Below are positions 45,466 to 57,454 of a stretch of 64,000 bases of DNA, piece by piece; the first letter of the stretch is position 1, and every line of letters begins with the position of its first letter. The stretch comes from Bradysia coprophila (Eukaryota; Arthropoda; Insecta; Diptera; Sciaridae), in contig NW_023503727.1 of NCBI RefSeq assembly GCF_014529535.1, positions 434,001 to 498,000 on the forward strand. Direction: 5' to 3'. The notes beneath the pieces are model-generated. The model did not search any database, was not told the DNA's origin, and saw only the letters and a program-made list of their open reading frames with translations. A program made the translations under genes and the position numbers.

Positions 45466-48400
45466 CTACGGACCGTCCGATTCTCCGTCCGATTCTCCGT
45501 CCGATGCAATATCCATAATTTTTTCAAGCTCTTTTATATTTTCCATCATCCAAACATTAAACCATTCATCAAAAGACATTGACCGTACATCCTTCGGTTG
45601 CTCAGCATATGCGGACGGTTCGTGTCTGGTAATCTGAAAACCAATGTTTATCAATTTAATCGAAGCACATCAATTCAAAATTGACACGAACCCCGATCAC
45701 GAATCTCCTTTCCACCATGTTACCCTGGAGTACAGAATACCCATCACCCCCAAATTTTGCCGACATAAGCGCTTCGTCGATTTCGTTAATTTTATGTCTA
45801 AGATCATTTTCCTTCCAGCATCCAGTCACAGTAACAACAAAGGCGAACACATTTTGAAATCTATATCGCACCACATCGAAGGTTGGCAAAACGCCGGTTC
45901 GTACGAGATTGCCAACGAAGGCTTCGAAAATATCTGTCAACGCCATTTGATCAGCTTGCGATAAATCCGTTCCACAGAAATAACAGCAAAGACCATAAGA
46001 AGTGTCTTCAAGTCGATCCATTGACGATATATATATTTCTGTGTTGTCTCGTGCTGTTATGGCTGGTGCATACTCGTGTATGTGGGGCGTTGCTTCATTA
46101 AGCGGATGTTCACGTAATTTGTCGAAAGTCATATTCACGATCTGAACATATCTCATAGGAAGTGGTGGCATGACCTTCGTTCCGAGTAAATTGTGGATAC
46201 AAGTGTGCAGTAGTGATCTGTGAAGAAGTGAAGTGAAGAAGTTAGTATGAACAACCCAAGAAAGGCTTGAGGTTAGATCACCAATACTACACTAGTTTTG
46301 CGGTTTATATTTTTTTTATATACAACAGGTTGAGCAGCAGCTGGTAAAATGGCCAGATGTTGCAAATTATCAGACTTTAAGTTGTCGTGGTCAAGATCAC
46401 TGACAATTTTATGCAGCTTTATACTAAACACTCACCGCGCCAGGGCTTCCGAGTTAACAAGTTTTTTCGACATTTTTTTTGTTGCGACATCTTGAGCGAT
46501 TTCAAATTTAGATTTTAAATCGGAGAAGCTCACAGGATCTGCCATCTTCAGAACGTCTAGCTTTTCTTCTATTCTGATACGCAATTGACGAGGCATTCTA
46601 TATTGACTGCTAATGATTAAACCATCGCTTCTCTTGGTTATGTAGGCCTCCAATTTCATTAATTCGAATTCCGAAAATACATTTCTGAATTCTAATTTCA
46701 AAATGTATTTCCATATGATCAAATACGGAACGCTGAAAATACAAAAATCGTCATATCAATTTTCAGAATTTTACAAAGACCTCTGTAGTTTGGTAGATAT
46801 TAACTCCCTACTACACGTTGGACCGTCGAAGTGTTTAATTAGTACTTACTCCGTGACATCATTGCAACCAATCGTTAGATGCTCAACGTCGTAATCATCA
46901 GTATCATCAGGTGTAGGTTGAAGCGATCTCAAACTTATTGGGGGTTCTCGTATTAATTGACCTAAGTCTATTATTGGGTATCCAAAGAAAGAAAGTTCAG
47001 GTATTATGAAAAGGTCACTCATCTCTGTCGGCTTTATCTTAGGAAACTGTGAATAGTAGAAAGTAGTGCGGCCATTATCCTCCGGACGTATTTCGTCTGA
47101 AAGCCCTAGTGTATGTTTGACATCATGAGTCAATTCCGCAAATACCCAATAAATGCAATTTTCGAAACTGTTCAGCAGATCGTTCAACATATGACGCTCA
47201 TCGGTAGTAGCATACAGATCCAATTCGTCAAACTTATCGTTGAACTCTAAGTTTTGAACGACGGCTACTGTGCCTTTCTCAGAACGGTATATATCGGCAA
47301 AATTATCGAGCATCCGTTTGACGGTGAATTCTTTGAAGTGATTTATACCAGTATCATTATCTACATGGAATTTGAGGTAGTTGAATAATTGCTGGGTGAT
47401 CTGAAAGGATTCCTGAAATAAATACAGACTGAAACCATCAATGAGAATACACGACTTTACCGTTGAAATATTCTCCATTGCAAAATTCGGTGGTTTCAAG
47501 TCAACGGTTACCAGAAGACCCAAGTTATTGTCATGACTAAATTTGCAAGAAGTTCCGGTTTTTTGTCTAAGATCCCGAAATGACTAATTAAAGAATTACC
47601 ATACTATAAATCAGACCCACCTGATAAGCAGATCTGTCATACTACCAGTGCCACCGTAGCTAAGAAAATCAGCTATAATTTGCAACGAATTTGACTGTGC
47701 CAACGACGGCTTTTGTATGTGAGGAAATTGCATAACCAATTGTTGTTCCTCAGAATTCGACGGCACTACAATCCTATCAGAATGGGGTTTATGAAATACT
47801 CGTTTTTTCGTTGGCGGAGGTTCTCTAGGGTAGGCATCAACCGAGTTAATCAAAAAGTTGTCCACGAAGTTTTTCTGCAATTTGTGGTGGAACGATGTAA
47901 AAAGTAACACAAATTCGAATCGATGTTTTTACCTCCATTTCATCTAACTCTAAATGTGAATGAATGCAAACCGAGACTGTGCGGAAGAAATACTTCGTAC
48001 GATACAAACTTAGTACGCGCAAACATGGTTCATCATGAAGTTCTTTGTCCCAAGGTAATTTGTGCCAAGGAGTGTCAAACAATATTGTGGGCATATTAGG
48101 ATCGATTCCTGTATCTAGCAAAGTCTCCCGCATTTTCATAATCCTATCATGTTTTTGGATATTGGCCTCAGCATAAAGAGACAGTACATTCGGCTTCATA
48201 CATGACCGAAAATTCGTCGCTTTAGCGACACTGTCAAAATGCTCGAGGGTGTTCTCTTGTGAAAGAGCTAGTTCCGCAAGATTTCTGAGAAATTTCCACA
48301 CTAGATTCTCATCACTCGTTCGTACATTTTCTGCATGTAGTTTCTCCGCAAAAGAGAAAACGGTAGAATCAAACGTAACGTCTCCAAAGACGTAAGATCC

Positions 48401-48928
48401 GACTGGATCATCGTAATTTCGAGTCACTTGATTTACGACGGTGTGTATGCATTTCTTAAGTAAATTAGAAATGTTGTTGGCTAGTTGGCCAGTAGGTCCA
48501 ATACAGTCGGATTGCCTAAATGATTAGATCTTATATTTTTCGTATTCTTTGTCGATTTTTATAATAGTGCAATTTACCCAACGTCGATACGTACGGCAGC
48601 TTGTGAGCCTTTAAGATTTGTAGTTGTATCTTGAATTAGCAAAGCTCGAATTCCATTTGTCGTTGAAAGAATTCTAATATTCATCGTAACGAACAGACAA
48701 AGATGTATCTATAGATGTTGTGGATAATTAGTTGACTAACTTGACTCACCTATATTTTCGTTTTAGTCTTGTAGTCCGACCAATTCCTGAAGACCATGTT
48801 TTTCCAATAACTTTTCCATTTACTTTCAGCTGTTTAAACTTTATATTTGAAGTTGCGAATGTGCGCAGATTCTCATTTATGGGTATAATGCGACTGAAAT
48901 TCGCCAATTTAGACAACGCTACCACCAT
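45466..48928 (-). CDS. M16-family (insulin-degrading enzyme / nardilysin-like) pseudopeptidase
   Basis: Nine exons in phase: 48928-48750, 48673-48578, 48515-47933, 47874-47621, 47566-47461, 47412-46850, 46732-46436, 46217-about 45692, and 45633-45466. The protein is about 920 aa (IDE is about 1019). Alignment landmarks follow IDE/nardilysin order: LKRKYRILSTTNGIRALLIQ, AAVRIDVG, VCIHSHLELDEME, DFLSYGGTGSMTDLLIR (IDE GHEGxGSLLS), GLLVTVDLKP, FNYLKF, TFYYSQF (IDE WYGTQY), SDGLIISSQY and VFAFVVTVTG. The zinc motif HxxEH, expected right after RIDVG, is absent: the sequence there is QSDCIGPTGQLANN. The later glutamate region reads LYAEANIQKHDR, and the LRTxxQLGY motif reads FDVVRYRFQNV. It is therefore probably not a peptidase. 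The donor of exon 8 is uncertain within 45686-45716. The Arg/Ser-rich leader could be a mitochondrial targeting signal, which is a guess. Confidence 0.75.
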
Positions 48929-49258
48929 GATCGAGAAGTCTTTTGGCCACCAACGAATTGAAAAATGAAATTTAGGTATCGAGTTTTTGTCCGTCTCGAC
49001 TGGCTTACGGCCTACTGAATTAATTTGTTCATGTATTGTCCGTTGAAAATAGGTGCACGAGTAAACTTAAACAGGATGAATTAAAAGTTAAAGAAATACT
49101 ACTATAGAATCTAAAGCAAATTTATACACATTGGAAGGAAATTCATCGAAATAAATTTTCTGAATAGTAAGGGTGTCACTATTTTCTGTGTGTTTTCAAT
49201 TTTGATAATTTTAATGCTCTCTACATTAACACATTGAACTTAAGTCAAATTTTTGATT
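48929..49258. promoter_or_regulatory. Upstream region of the M16-like gene
   Basis: The minus-strand promoter is expected here. No clear element is visible. Confidence 0.25.
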
Positions 49259-49261
49259 TTT

Positions 49262-49412
49262 AGAAATTTATTTGGAGGTATTCTTCGACTCCCTTAGCAC
49301 TTTCCGGAGTGCCTAAAGTTGACAAGTCACAATAACCGGCAACGGTTTGCCAACTTTCGGCACCCTGGACTTTACTTAAATAGTCGAGGAATGCCTCCAA
49401 ATATATTTCTAA
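49262..49412. repeat. Short inverted repeat
   Basis: AGAAATTTATTTGGAGGTATTC is mirrored by GAATGCCTCCAAATATATTTCT. A partial copy of the left arm recurs at 50380-50410, beyond the next element. Confidence 0.55.
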
Positions 49413-49441
49413 AAATTCAAAACTGAATTCTAGATTTTTAG

Positions 49442-50371
49442 TCAAACCGCGCAGAGTATGGCAGCCGTGGCGCCACCCACAGCTGCGATGCCAAACTTCA
49501 AAAAGCATCGATACAATTATTAATAAAATTGTTGTATTGCTTGGTCAGTAATTCAACATTGACAAAGTGTTGTATTGCTTTGACTTGACCAGAATTGTTG
49601 AAAAAAATTTCTTTTATTCAACGAAGGGCGAACGAAACGTGTTACCGTTTACGACTCGTGACGAAACGTTTTACCGTTTACAATCATAATGCGGACGAAC
49701 AGCAGGACAAAACAATGCTGATTTCGGCGTATCACGCCATCATCAGTGCACCTATGTCTTGCGATGACTATGTGCATATCAGCACGACACAAACTGAAGT
49801 GAGCAATCACTTCAATAGTACGAGCATTATATACACTTTTTCGTCATTTGTTAAAACTCTTTGTTTTGTTTTTTTTTTCTCACATCCGACAATTTGTTTT
49901 TCGGCAATTTTAGTGACAATAAATAAATTGTTACTCAAACCGCGCAGAGTATGGCAGCCGTGGCGCCACCTACAGCTGCGATGCCAAACTTCAAAAACTT
50001 TGTGTCGTGCTGATATGCACATAGTCATCGCAAGACATGGGTGCACTGATGATGGCGTGATACGCCGAAATCAGCATTGTTTTGTCCTGTTGTTCGTCCG
50101 CATTATGATTGTAAACGGTAAAACGTTTCGTCACGAATCGTAAACGGTAACACGTTTCGTTCGCCCTTCGTTGAATAAAAGAAATTTTTTTCAACAATTC
50201 TGGTCAAGTCAAAGCAATACAACACTTTGTCAATGTTGAATTACTGACCAAGCAATACAACAATTTTATTAATAATTGTATCGATGCTTTTTGAAGTTTG
50301 GCATCGCAGCTGTGGGTGGCGCCACGGCTGCCATACTCTGCGCGGTTTGAGTAACAATTTATTTATTGTCA
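49442..50371. mobile_element. Fold-back element with 12-bp duplication
   Basis: CTAGATTTTTAG occurs at 49430-49441 and 50372-50383. The arms (49442-49796 and 50005-50350) are complementary, from TCAAACCGCGCAGAGTATGG inward to CAGCACGACACAAA. A third copy of the terminal roughly 60 bp sits inside at 49937-49996. The short frames in both arms mirror each other and are not evidence of genes. Confidence 0.65.
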
Positions 50372-50455
50372 CTAGATTTTTAGAAATTTATTTGGAGGTA
50401 TTCCACGACTATTTAAGACAAGCCGCAATTAATTTCAATGTGATAACGTTCTAGC

Positions 50456-50593
50456 CAATGAATGTGTATACCTTTATACCAGGTATGGCCCATCCTTCAA
50501 AATAATAACAAAATGAGTGAGTTTGAATCCGTTAAAATTAACATAAGTCCTCCGTGATGACATTAGACCATACCTGGTAGTTTGTATTCATTG
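50456..50593. mobile_element. Probable hAT-type MITE (CAATGAATG ends)
   Basis: The ends are CAATGAATG and CATTCATTG-like. The arms share ACCAGGTATGG/CCATACCTGGT. The flanks GTTCTAGC and GTTCTAGT match at 7 of 8 bases. Confidence 0.55.
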
Positions 50594-50608
50594 GTTCTAG
50601 TCCCATGC

Positions 50609-50902
50609 AAAGTATATAAACATACTGAAGGTAATGCAAATGCTCAGCGGATCACAAATTTTACGGAACCCAAGTTTCGGGTGAATATAAGACTTGTTAT
50701 GTTGCTTGTGTGACGTTTGGCGTTTTAATGTTGGCAGAAATGTGTTGTTCTCCATACAAAATTTTGTGTTGAGTACAAAGATACAACCTAACAAAGTGAA
50801 TTTAACTAGTGGCCAACATTGTAAAAATTATATTCACCCGAAAGTAGGGTTCCGTGAGTTTTTGTGGATTTGCATTACCTTCCAGTATGTTTATATACTT
50901 TG
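50609..50902. repeat. Fold-back element
   Basis: AAAGTATATAAACATACTG is mirrored by CAGTATGTTTATATACTTT, and CGGGTGAATATAA by TTATATTCACCCG. Confidence 0.6.
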
Positions 50903-50909
50903 GTTCCAT

Positions 50910-53100
50910 GTATGTACATTGTACATATCTCCGGAAGTAGGTATCAACACAAAAACTGTTACTACAACAGAAAAAGGGGTCTTAACTATATCAAGAGAAA
51001 ATTGTTTTTGAAAATGGGATAAGTCGACTAAGAGCTAGAGATGATTGTTAAGAAGTAGAATGGTAGGTGCAGTTGCAGTGTAGGTGTACTGTTTGCTTCT
51101 ATGGAATAGATCTTACATTTTCAAATATTTTCTAAATTAAGAGCTTGGAGCAGTGCTAACGTATAGACGCTATGCGTAGCATTGCTAATAGTATTAATAT
51201 AGAAAATGTTTAGAGGCCGAGGTTAAGACAGGAGTGGGAGCAAAAAGTGATCTATTGCTACAAAACTGTTATGATTTGACGGTTGTAGAGTTATCTCTCT
51301 ACATGTATGGGACAAAGGACGGACATTTTGTTTCTTGAGTGTTTTTTGATTGACAGCACCTCATTCTAACATTCCTCCAGTTTCTTAAAATTTTAGTAAA
51401 ACTCAACGAGTAACAGCAATTTTGACATATGTAGTGTAATTGGACACATCAGACATCAACTTTTATCTTCTGCCACATAATAGTTCCAATGTTGACAGTG
51501 TTTTCATTGTATGCTTGGGTGATGGTGATGGTCATAAAAACGATATTAAAATTATTTTATGATTTCATTGCTGAATAGAATACGGTATTCTGAATACCTT
51601 CTATTATATGGCGCTTAAATTGGACAGAATAGAATAAGAGAAATAGTATTTTGCATATCGAGTGCAGAAACGACAGCTTTAAGACAAAAGCATAGGTAGC
51701 CTTTTTCGTCGATGCGTGATATGGAAAGAAAGGAACTTTTGAGATGTGCGGCTTTTTACTTCTTCTGATTTTACCAGTTTGTCCCGATTCCGGACTCCCC
51801 GCTTTGGTCAAATCTTTACATGAAAACAATCCCGAGACACGATAGTTAATGTCTTTTTGCCACGGTGGCGTCATCTAATGTATGCGGTCATCAAAACACT
51901 GACTAAAATGTGTTTTGATTGATTACTGGACAGGCTGTGAGAGTTTTTGTGAACTAGTTGGTGAATTCAGCTGTAGCGCAACAATACTTATCTCTAACTA
52001 TTTTGTTTACCACTGTACACAGAGAGTCTTTTGTCTGTCTGAAAATGGCAATTTCGATGTTCACCCAATAGAAAAAACTATTTTTTGAAAAAAATTTAAC
52101 GAATATCAAGGTCAGCTAGTTTGAGTGTGGTCGTATAAAACAAGATGATCCGTTGGACGTGCAAAAAACGTTGTGTTAAAAAATTGCTTCTTTCACAATT
52201 TTTATATTACACAAATAAAAGCAAAATAGTGGAATATTATCAGGGCTATCCGTGCCATTAGCATAATAATGAATTTTTTATTCGTCTTTATTTCCTGTAA
52301 TAAGAGAAAGACTGAACAAATATTTATCATCATCGTGTAAATTGTCGTAAGTACATAATGCAGTTCAGAGATCAATCGAAAGACATGATAGTATGTCGTA
52401 GCGACTGTCACGAATAAATTGTTAAGTGAGCAATATGAGAGAAAATTGGTGATCGACTTCTGATCTCGCAGTATGCTCTCACATCGTACACATTCTTTCC
52501 CCACCGATTATGCAACATATATGTTCTCGTGAAAAGACATGATAGTTCGTTTAGCTATCGTTCCGAATCAATGGCTTACAACATGATAGAATGAACATAT
52601 ACCGTCTCTTAATTGCTCATTTTCGTTCTATATAACATCGTTTATGTTTAGTTACCGGCGTAAGGTTATACGCGGGTTATACGAACGATAACTCAATATA
52701 ATTAGCATATTATGTGGTTTGATGTGTCCAATCGTAGCGTATATGATGAGTAAGCAAATAAACAAATTGAAGCAGAAAATATTAGAATTTCGAAGACTAA
52801 AAATCTTGTGCACCTTTTTGTTTATTGATGTGACTAGTCGAAATTGTTAATTTTTGGAAACATTCATTGGTCGTTTCGCAGACACGCTCCTCGGGTTTAT
52901 TTATTTATTTGAGATCATCAACAATTTCGTGGCATGGCGGTCAAGTTCTTTCTTGTCATGCACAAGCTTAACACGTGCCATTGACGTTGGTGTAAAGATT
53001 GTGGGGTATCAATTTTCGGAAACACACCGCTTTATGAACGGCCATCGTAGACACCTCGCAACCAATTGGCTTATCACCGCGATGCAACTTATTCATTCGT
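50910..53100. other. Unassigned spacer
   Basis: About 2.2 kb. A 100-codon minus-strand frame at 52202-52504 is very hydrophobic (TTIYTMMINICSVFLLL; IALIIFHYFAFICVI). It could be a membrane-protein fragment, but no family motif was seen. Confidence 0.3.
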
Positions 53101-53106
53101 CTGAAA

Positions 53107-54700
53107 GCATAATCCCAACAAAAATCTCTTCGAGAAAAGTGTGACGCAGTCTTTGAAGTACAATTTCTAAAATGAATGATATCGCTAGAGTTGACGCTTT
53201 CAGCTTCGTTACGCAAAAATTAAATTTTACACTCAATTTTAGTTCAAACAAGCTGGCTTAGATTTTCTCATCATCTACCAAATAATTTTTACCAAAAAAA
53301 ATTTTACTGGAAACAACCAAAATTTTACCAAAAAAATCTGCGTCGCATGTGGCAGATAAATTTTCTTGCTGGTCTGTTCCTGAACATTTGCCATTTGCCA
53401 TTTGACGAAATTCGAAAATTTGACGAAATTCGAAAATTTGACGAAATTCGAAAATTTGACGAAATTCGAAAATTTGAAGAAAATCGAAAATTTGACGAAA
53501 ATCGAAAATTTGACGAAAATCGAAAATTTGACGAAAATCGAAAATTTGACGAAATTCGAAATTTGACGAAAATCGAAAATTTGACGAAGAAAGTAATTCT
53601 CTATCTGCCACCATTCAAGAAATATCTCTAAAACCCCAATTGACCCACCCATTTCCAACTTTCGACATTTTTCACAAATGCCCCTCTGTTCTACTCGTAA
53701 AACTCTGAGACTTTGCCGAAGAAAGTAACTCTCTATCTGCCACCATTCAAGAAATACCTCTAAAAACATAATTGACCCACCCATTTCCAACTTTCGACAT
53801 TTTTCACAAATGCCCCTCTGTTCTACTCGTAAAACTCTGAGACTTTGCCGAAGAAAGTAACTCTCTATCTGCCACCATTCAAGAAATACCTCTAAAACAT
53901 AATTGACCCACCCATTTCCAACTTTCGACATTTTTCACATATGCCCCTCTGTTCTACTCGTAAAACTCTGAGACTTTGCCAAAGAAAGTAATTCTCTATC
54001 TCTCATAACCCAAAAAAATATTAGTCCTTTCATCCTACGCTCGAGTAGCTCAAAATTTGGTCATTCTAATCACTCTAGCTCAAACGAATCTGCCCCGATT
54101 TTTTTAAATATTTTTTTGTTCGAATCGTGTTACGAATACCTTTCATTTGATGGGTCGCACGCCTCTGTAGGTTTCAATACAGCTAAGCTACAGCAGAAAA
54201 CGCGTTCCCGACCCTCGAAATCCACACTCAGAAACCACTTCGAGGCCAATAAAACAAAATTCTGGTTTTTCCTGGGGTAATGGCGTATCACATTTTCATT
54301 TTTATGCCCACCCTGAGGTTCCTGCAAAATTTCATCGAGATTGGCTGACTAGTTTCCGAGATCGACCGTCGATAGATAGATAGACAGATAGAAACATACA
54401 GAGTAAGTTGAAAGATGTCGATTGTTTGGAAAACGTTAATTTGGTGCATTTTCTATCAAAATGACCAACTTCAAAACGATGTATCTCCGGCAATTTTAAA
54501 GTTACATAGTCGAGTGATAGCTCGTTTTGCTCGTATTTGAAGCGCGAATAAGATAGAATAGGATTTGTGGTGATACAGGCCAAAGGAAAGAAACTTAAAT
54601 TCTCGCCTATATATAGTTGCCGCGTCTCAAAAAAATTTCTTCATTCTTTTTTTGGAAGTTAGACTGCGTCAAGTCCTCCGCTATCGTTCCGGACACGATC
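53107..54700 (-). repeat. Repeat family B, copy 3 (inverted)
   Basis: Reading from 54700 down: CGTGTCCGGAACGATAGCGG start, GATAGATA microsatellite, three near-identical units of about 128 bp (53613-54000), and the 18-bp satellite at 53398-53590 (GACGAAATTCGAAAATTT). Then one arm of the terminal module, ending at CCCAACAAAAATCTCTTCG near 53112. The order matches copy 2. Confidence 0.75.
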
Positions 54701-56019
54701 AATTTGTCTAAAAAACGAAATATTCAAATCAGTAGTCATTCAAGCAGTACATTTCAACAAGAAATGCTTTGTAAATACAAGGGTCTCTTATAGCCGATTG
54801 TAAAGACTTTAATTTTTTTTTGAGAAGACTGCCGGACTTGCTTTTCAAACGGTTTTTCTGGTGTATAATAGATTCATAGAACGAAAATCCTGCAGCTGCA
54901 CTGGCTTATACGTAAATCTGTTTTCATGATAATCTAAAGTAAATTTACTAAAATTACCCGAACTGTGAGTGAATTGATATAAACCACACACCGATTGAGA
55001 TCGATTTTGAATAATCAAATTTTTTATTGGCCGTAGGTTATCATTTTTGTACAGTATAGTGGTGGTGTGCCTTTCAATATTCGACCATATATTATTAATA
55101 AAATTGATAAAGTGAATCACAATGCTGTGTCGATCGAATGATGTCAGAGAATAGCGACGAAAAAGATTGTACAAATTTGAATTTCTTGAAATTCTTTCGT
55201 TTTATCGCGGAAATGTTTATGCATTTGGTCGACACATCAAATTCAAATTCACAAAACACATTGAATGTATGCGATGAGCTATCAAAATTTGTTTTACCAA
55301 GCCAAGCCAACCAATTTATTTGTAGAAGTAAACATTGAGTCAAAGTCGAATTGCACACATTTCTGAGATTTTTTTTGCTTCGTTACACGATTGTGTGTGA
55401 AGTGCATGTCTACTCAAGATAGTGGTACTATGACGTTATACGCTTTTGAATCATCAATTGGCGATAAATATACATCAATGTAGTAAATATTTAGTCGACG
55501 ATAACATGAAAATACAAAATTCTACACTGCTTGGATTATAATATTGCTGGTACATTGTTTCCAAATTGTGTTGCTGTTCTGATTTGATTTTTTTAAATTT
55601 GATTTATCGTTAAAAAATGCGAAAATTCACAGAAAAACGCGAAAAACGTGTGGAATGTTCAGGATTTTTTGTTGATATCAATCACCTACTACTACAATTC
55701 GCTAACCACCCACAGATTCTTCAATACGAAAATCATCAAAAATTTATCACCGACACGATTTCTTATACCTAAGCTTATCTTAGAACGATTCGGTATAGCT
55801 ATGCGTTCATTAAGTATGTCACGCACCCACCTTTCGCCTTTTGAATTATCGTCGTCACCATCACGCCAAATCAACAAGTAATGCGAAGAAACTAAAATTA
55901 ATACCCGCCGTCAATTCTGTAAGAAGAACAGTCTTACGTTCGGTTTTCACTTCTTTTGATTGATAGGGTCAAAAATGACTTATTACATTACTAGGCAGTG
56001 AAATAAAGAGAATTTGTTT
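54701..56019. other. Mostly unassigned, with two weak minus-strand frames
   Basis: Frames at 54845-55174 and 55095-55358 overlap in different phases. A frame at 55692-55877 (WRDGDDDNSKGERWVRDI) looks moderately protein-like but stands alone. I cannot assemble a gene. Confidence 0.25.
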
Positions 56020-56285
56020 CGGAAATCAACAGCATGTATAATCCATTACAAAACTCGGACACACGAGATGGTCAGTCAAAGACAGCGCTGGCAACCCAAA
56101 GAAAGCATGATATACGGGCAGAGTTTCGTTGCTCGACAAGGTCATAAAATAAGACTGAAAGAAATAAAAATGAAAAGTCACGTTTTAGTGCGATTGTTGA
56201 CCTCGGCTTCAACTCGGATCAACAAACTTCACACGAAAACTCGACTTTTCATCTTTTTATCCTTTGTCATTTACACTGCTTAATC
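56020..56285. repeat. Repeat family D, degraded copy 4
   Basis: CATGTATAATCCATTACA...AACTCGGATCAACAAACTTC is recognisable against the copies at 13050 and 26280. Confidence 0.45.
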
Positions 56286-56289
56286 ACGT

Positions 56290-57448
56290 AAAGCATTGTA
56301 CTTACGAGGTTCCAAGTTGTGTATTTGATAAGTGTGGTGTTACAGCCCGACCCGAAGGTGAAGTAATATACTATTACTTTACTAGTGAGGTAATGTGGCT
56401 ATTCCCTCATTAGTGAAAACCTTTTCCCTCGCTCGTAAAGTAAAACGTTATACTTTACACTTGAAATAATTTGAATTCAGGCTGAAGCCTTCGGATACTT
56501 TTACTCATCTGGATACAAGATATCAAATTACTCCACTGGTATAGTAATGTCATCATTGACGATGGTGCTGAACTAATGATTTGGGGCATGCTTTATGAAC
56601 GGAGTCTATGGGTTCATAAATCGTGGGTGGAAAACTCCCGTACATAAAGTAGTGAGGCTATTATAACTCGTTCGATTCTAAAATCGCTCGCAATTTGGTT
56701 TTGCAAATTTCTTTTCAAGTTTCGTTGTCCCATTTCACGTAGGTAGTAATTCAAATTAATTGGAAAGTTTAATGGTAAATATGCAAATATTTTCAACGAT
56801 TATGACGATAAATTCTACTTTCTGGAATCGAATTATTTTTTGCGACTTGTTCTGCTCTTTCACATTATTACTTCCTTCGTTTGCCATTTTCCTTTAGAGA
56901 TACATCTTTTCTACTACTATATACAGTCGCCCTAATTTAAAATTTTCGCTGCGCCGCATAAATTTTCCAACGATATTACAACAATATATAGGGCACCGGT
57001 TTTACTATCCTTTATAATAACGTACTACTTGTTAGAAATGGTATTTTTTTTATGTTATCGTTGTTTTATGTACGCTCTGAACAATGAACTTAAGCTTTTG
57101 CAAGACATTTCTAGTCTGCACTGTCCTATTTAGCTACAAGAGAATTGACGGTAATACATGGTTGCTTCCTTAACTTTGTAAGATTTCGTTGAAATAACTA
57201 TTTGTTTGTAATAAGTTGAAGAAAATCTTGGCAATCGTAATTGTAACCCGTAACTACATGGGATTGCATTGAAAGTTATGTTGAACAATTGGAAATTCTT
57301 TTGAGACAAGTCTTTGTCAGAATGCAATGTCTGTAATTTTGAAATGATTTCGCTTTGTTAAATTTCCAAAAATGGAACGAAGTCTGTACTATTACTTACC
57401 AAAAATGAGGACATTTAGCTGTATTGTGATTGTATGCTTACTACTTTT
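56290..57448. other. Unassigned spacer
   Basis: AT-rich. Includes the degraded relative of the 26149 palindrome (about 56495-56545). No gene seen. Confidence 0.35.
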
Positions 57449-57454
57449 TGAGCA

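Noticed and set aside
49595-50143. 182-codon frame
   Set aside because: It spans the arms of a fold-back element and is mirrored on the other strand.
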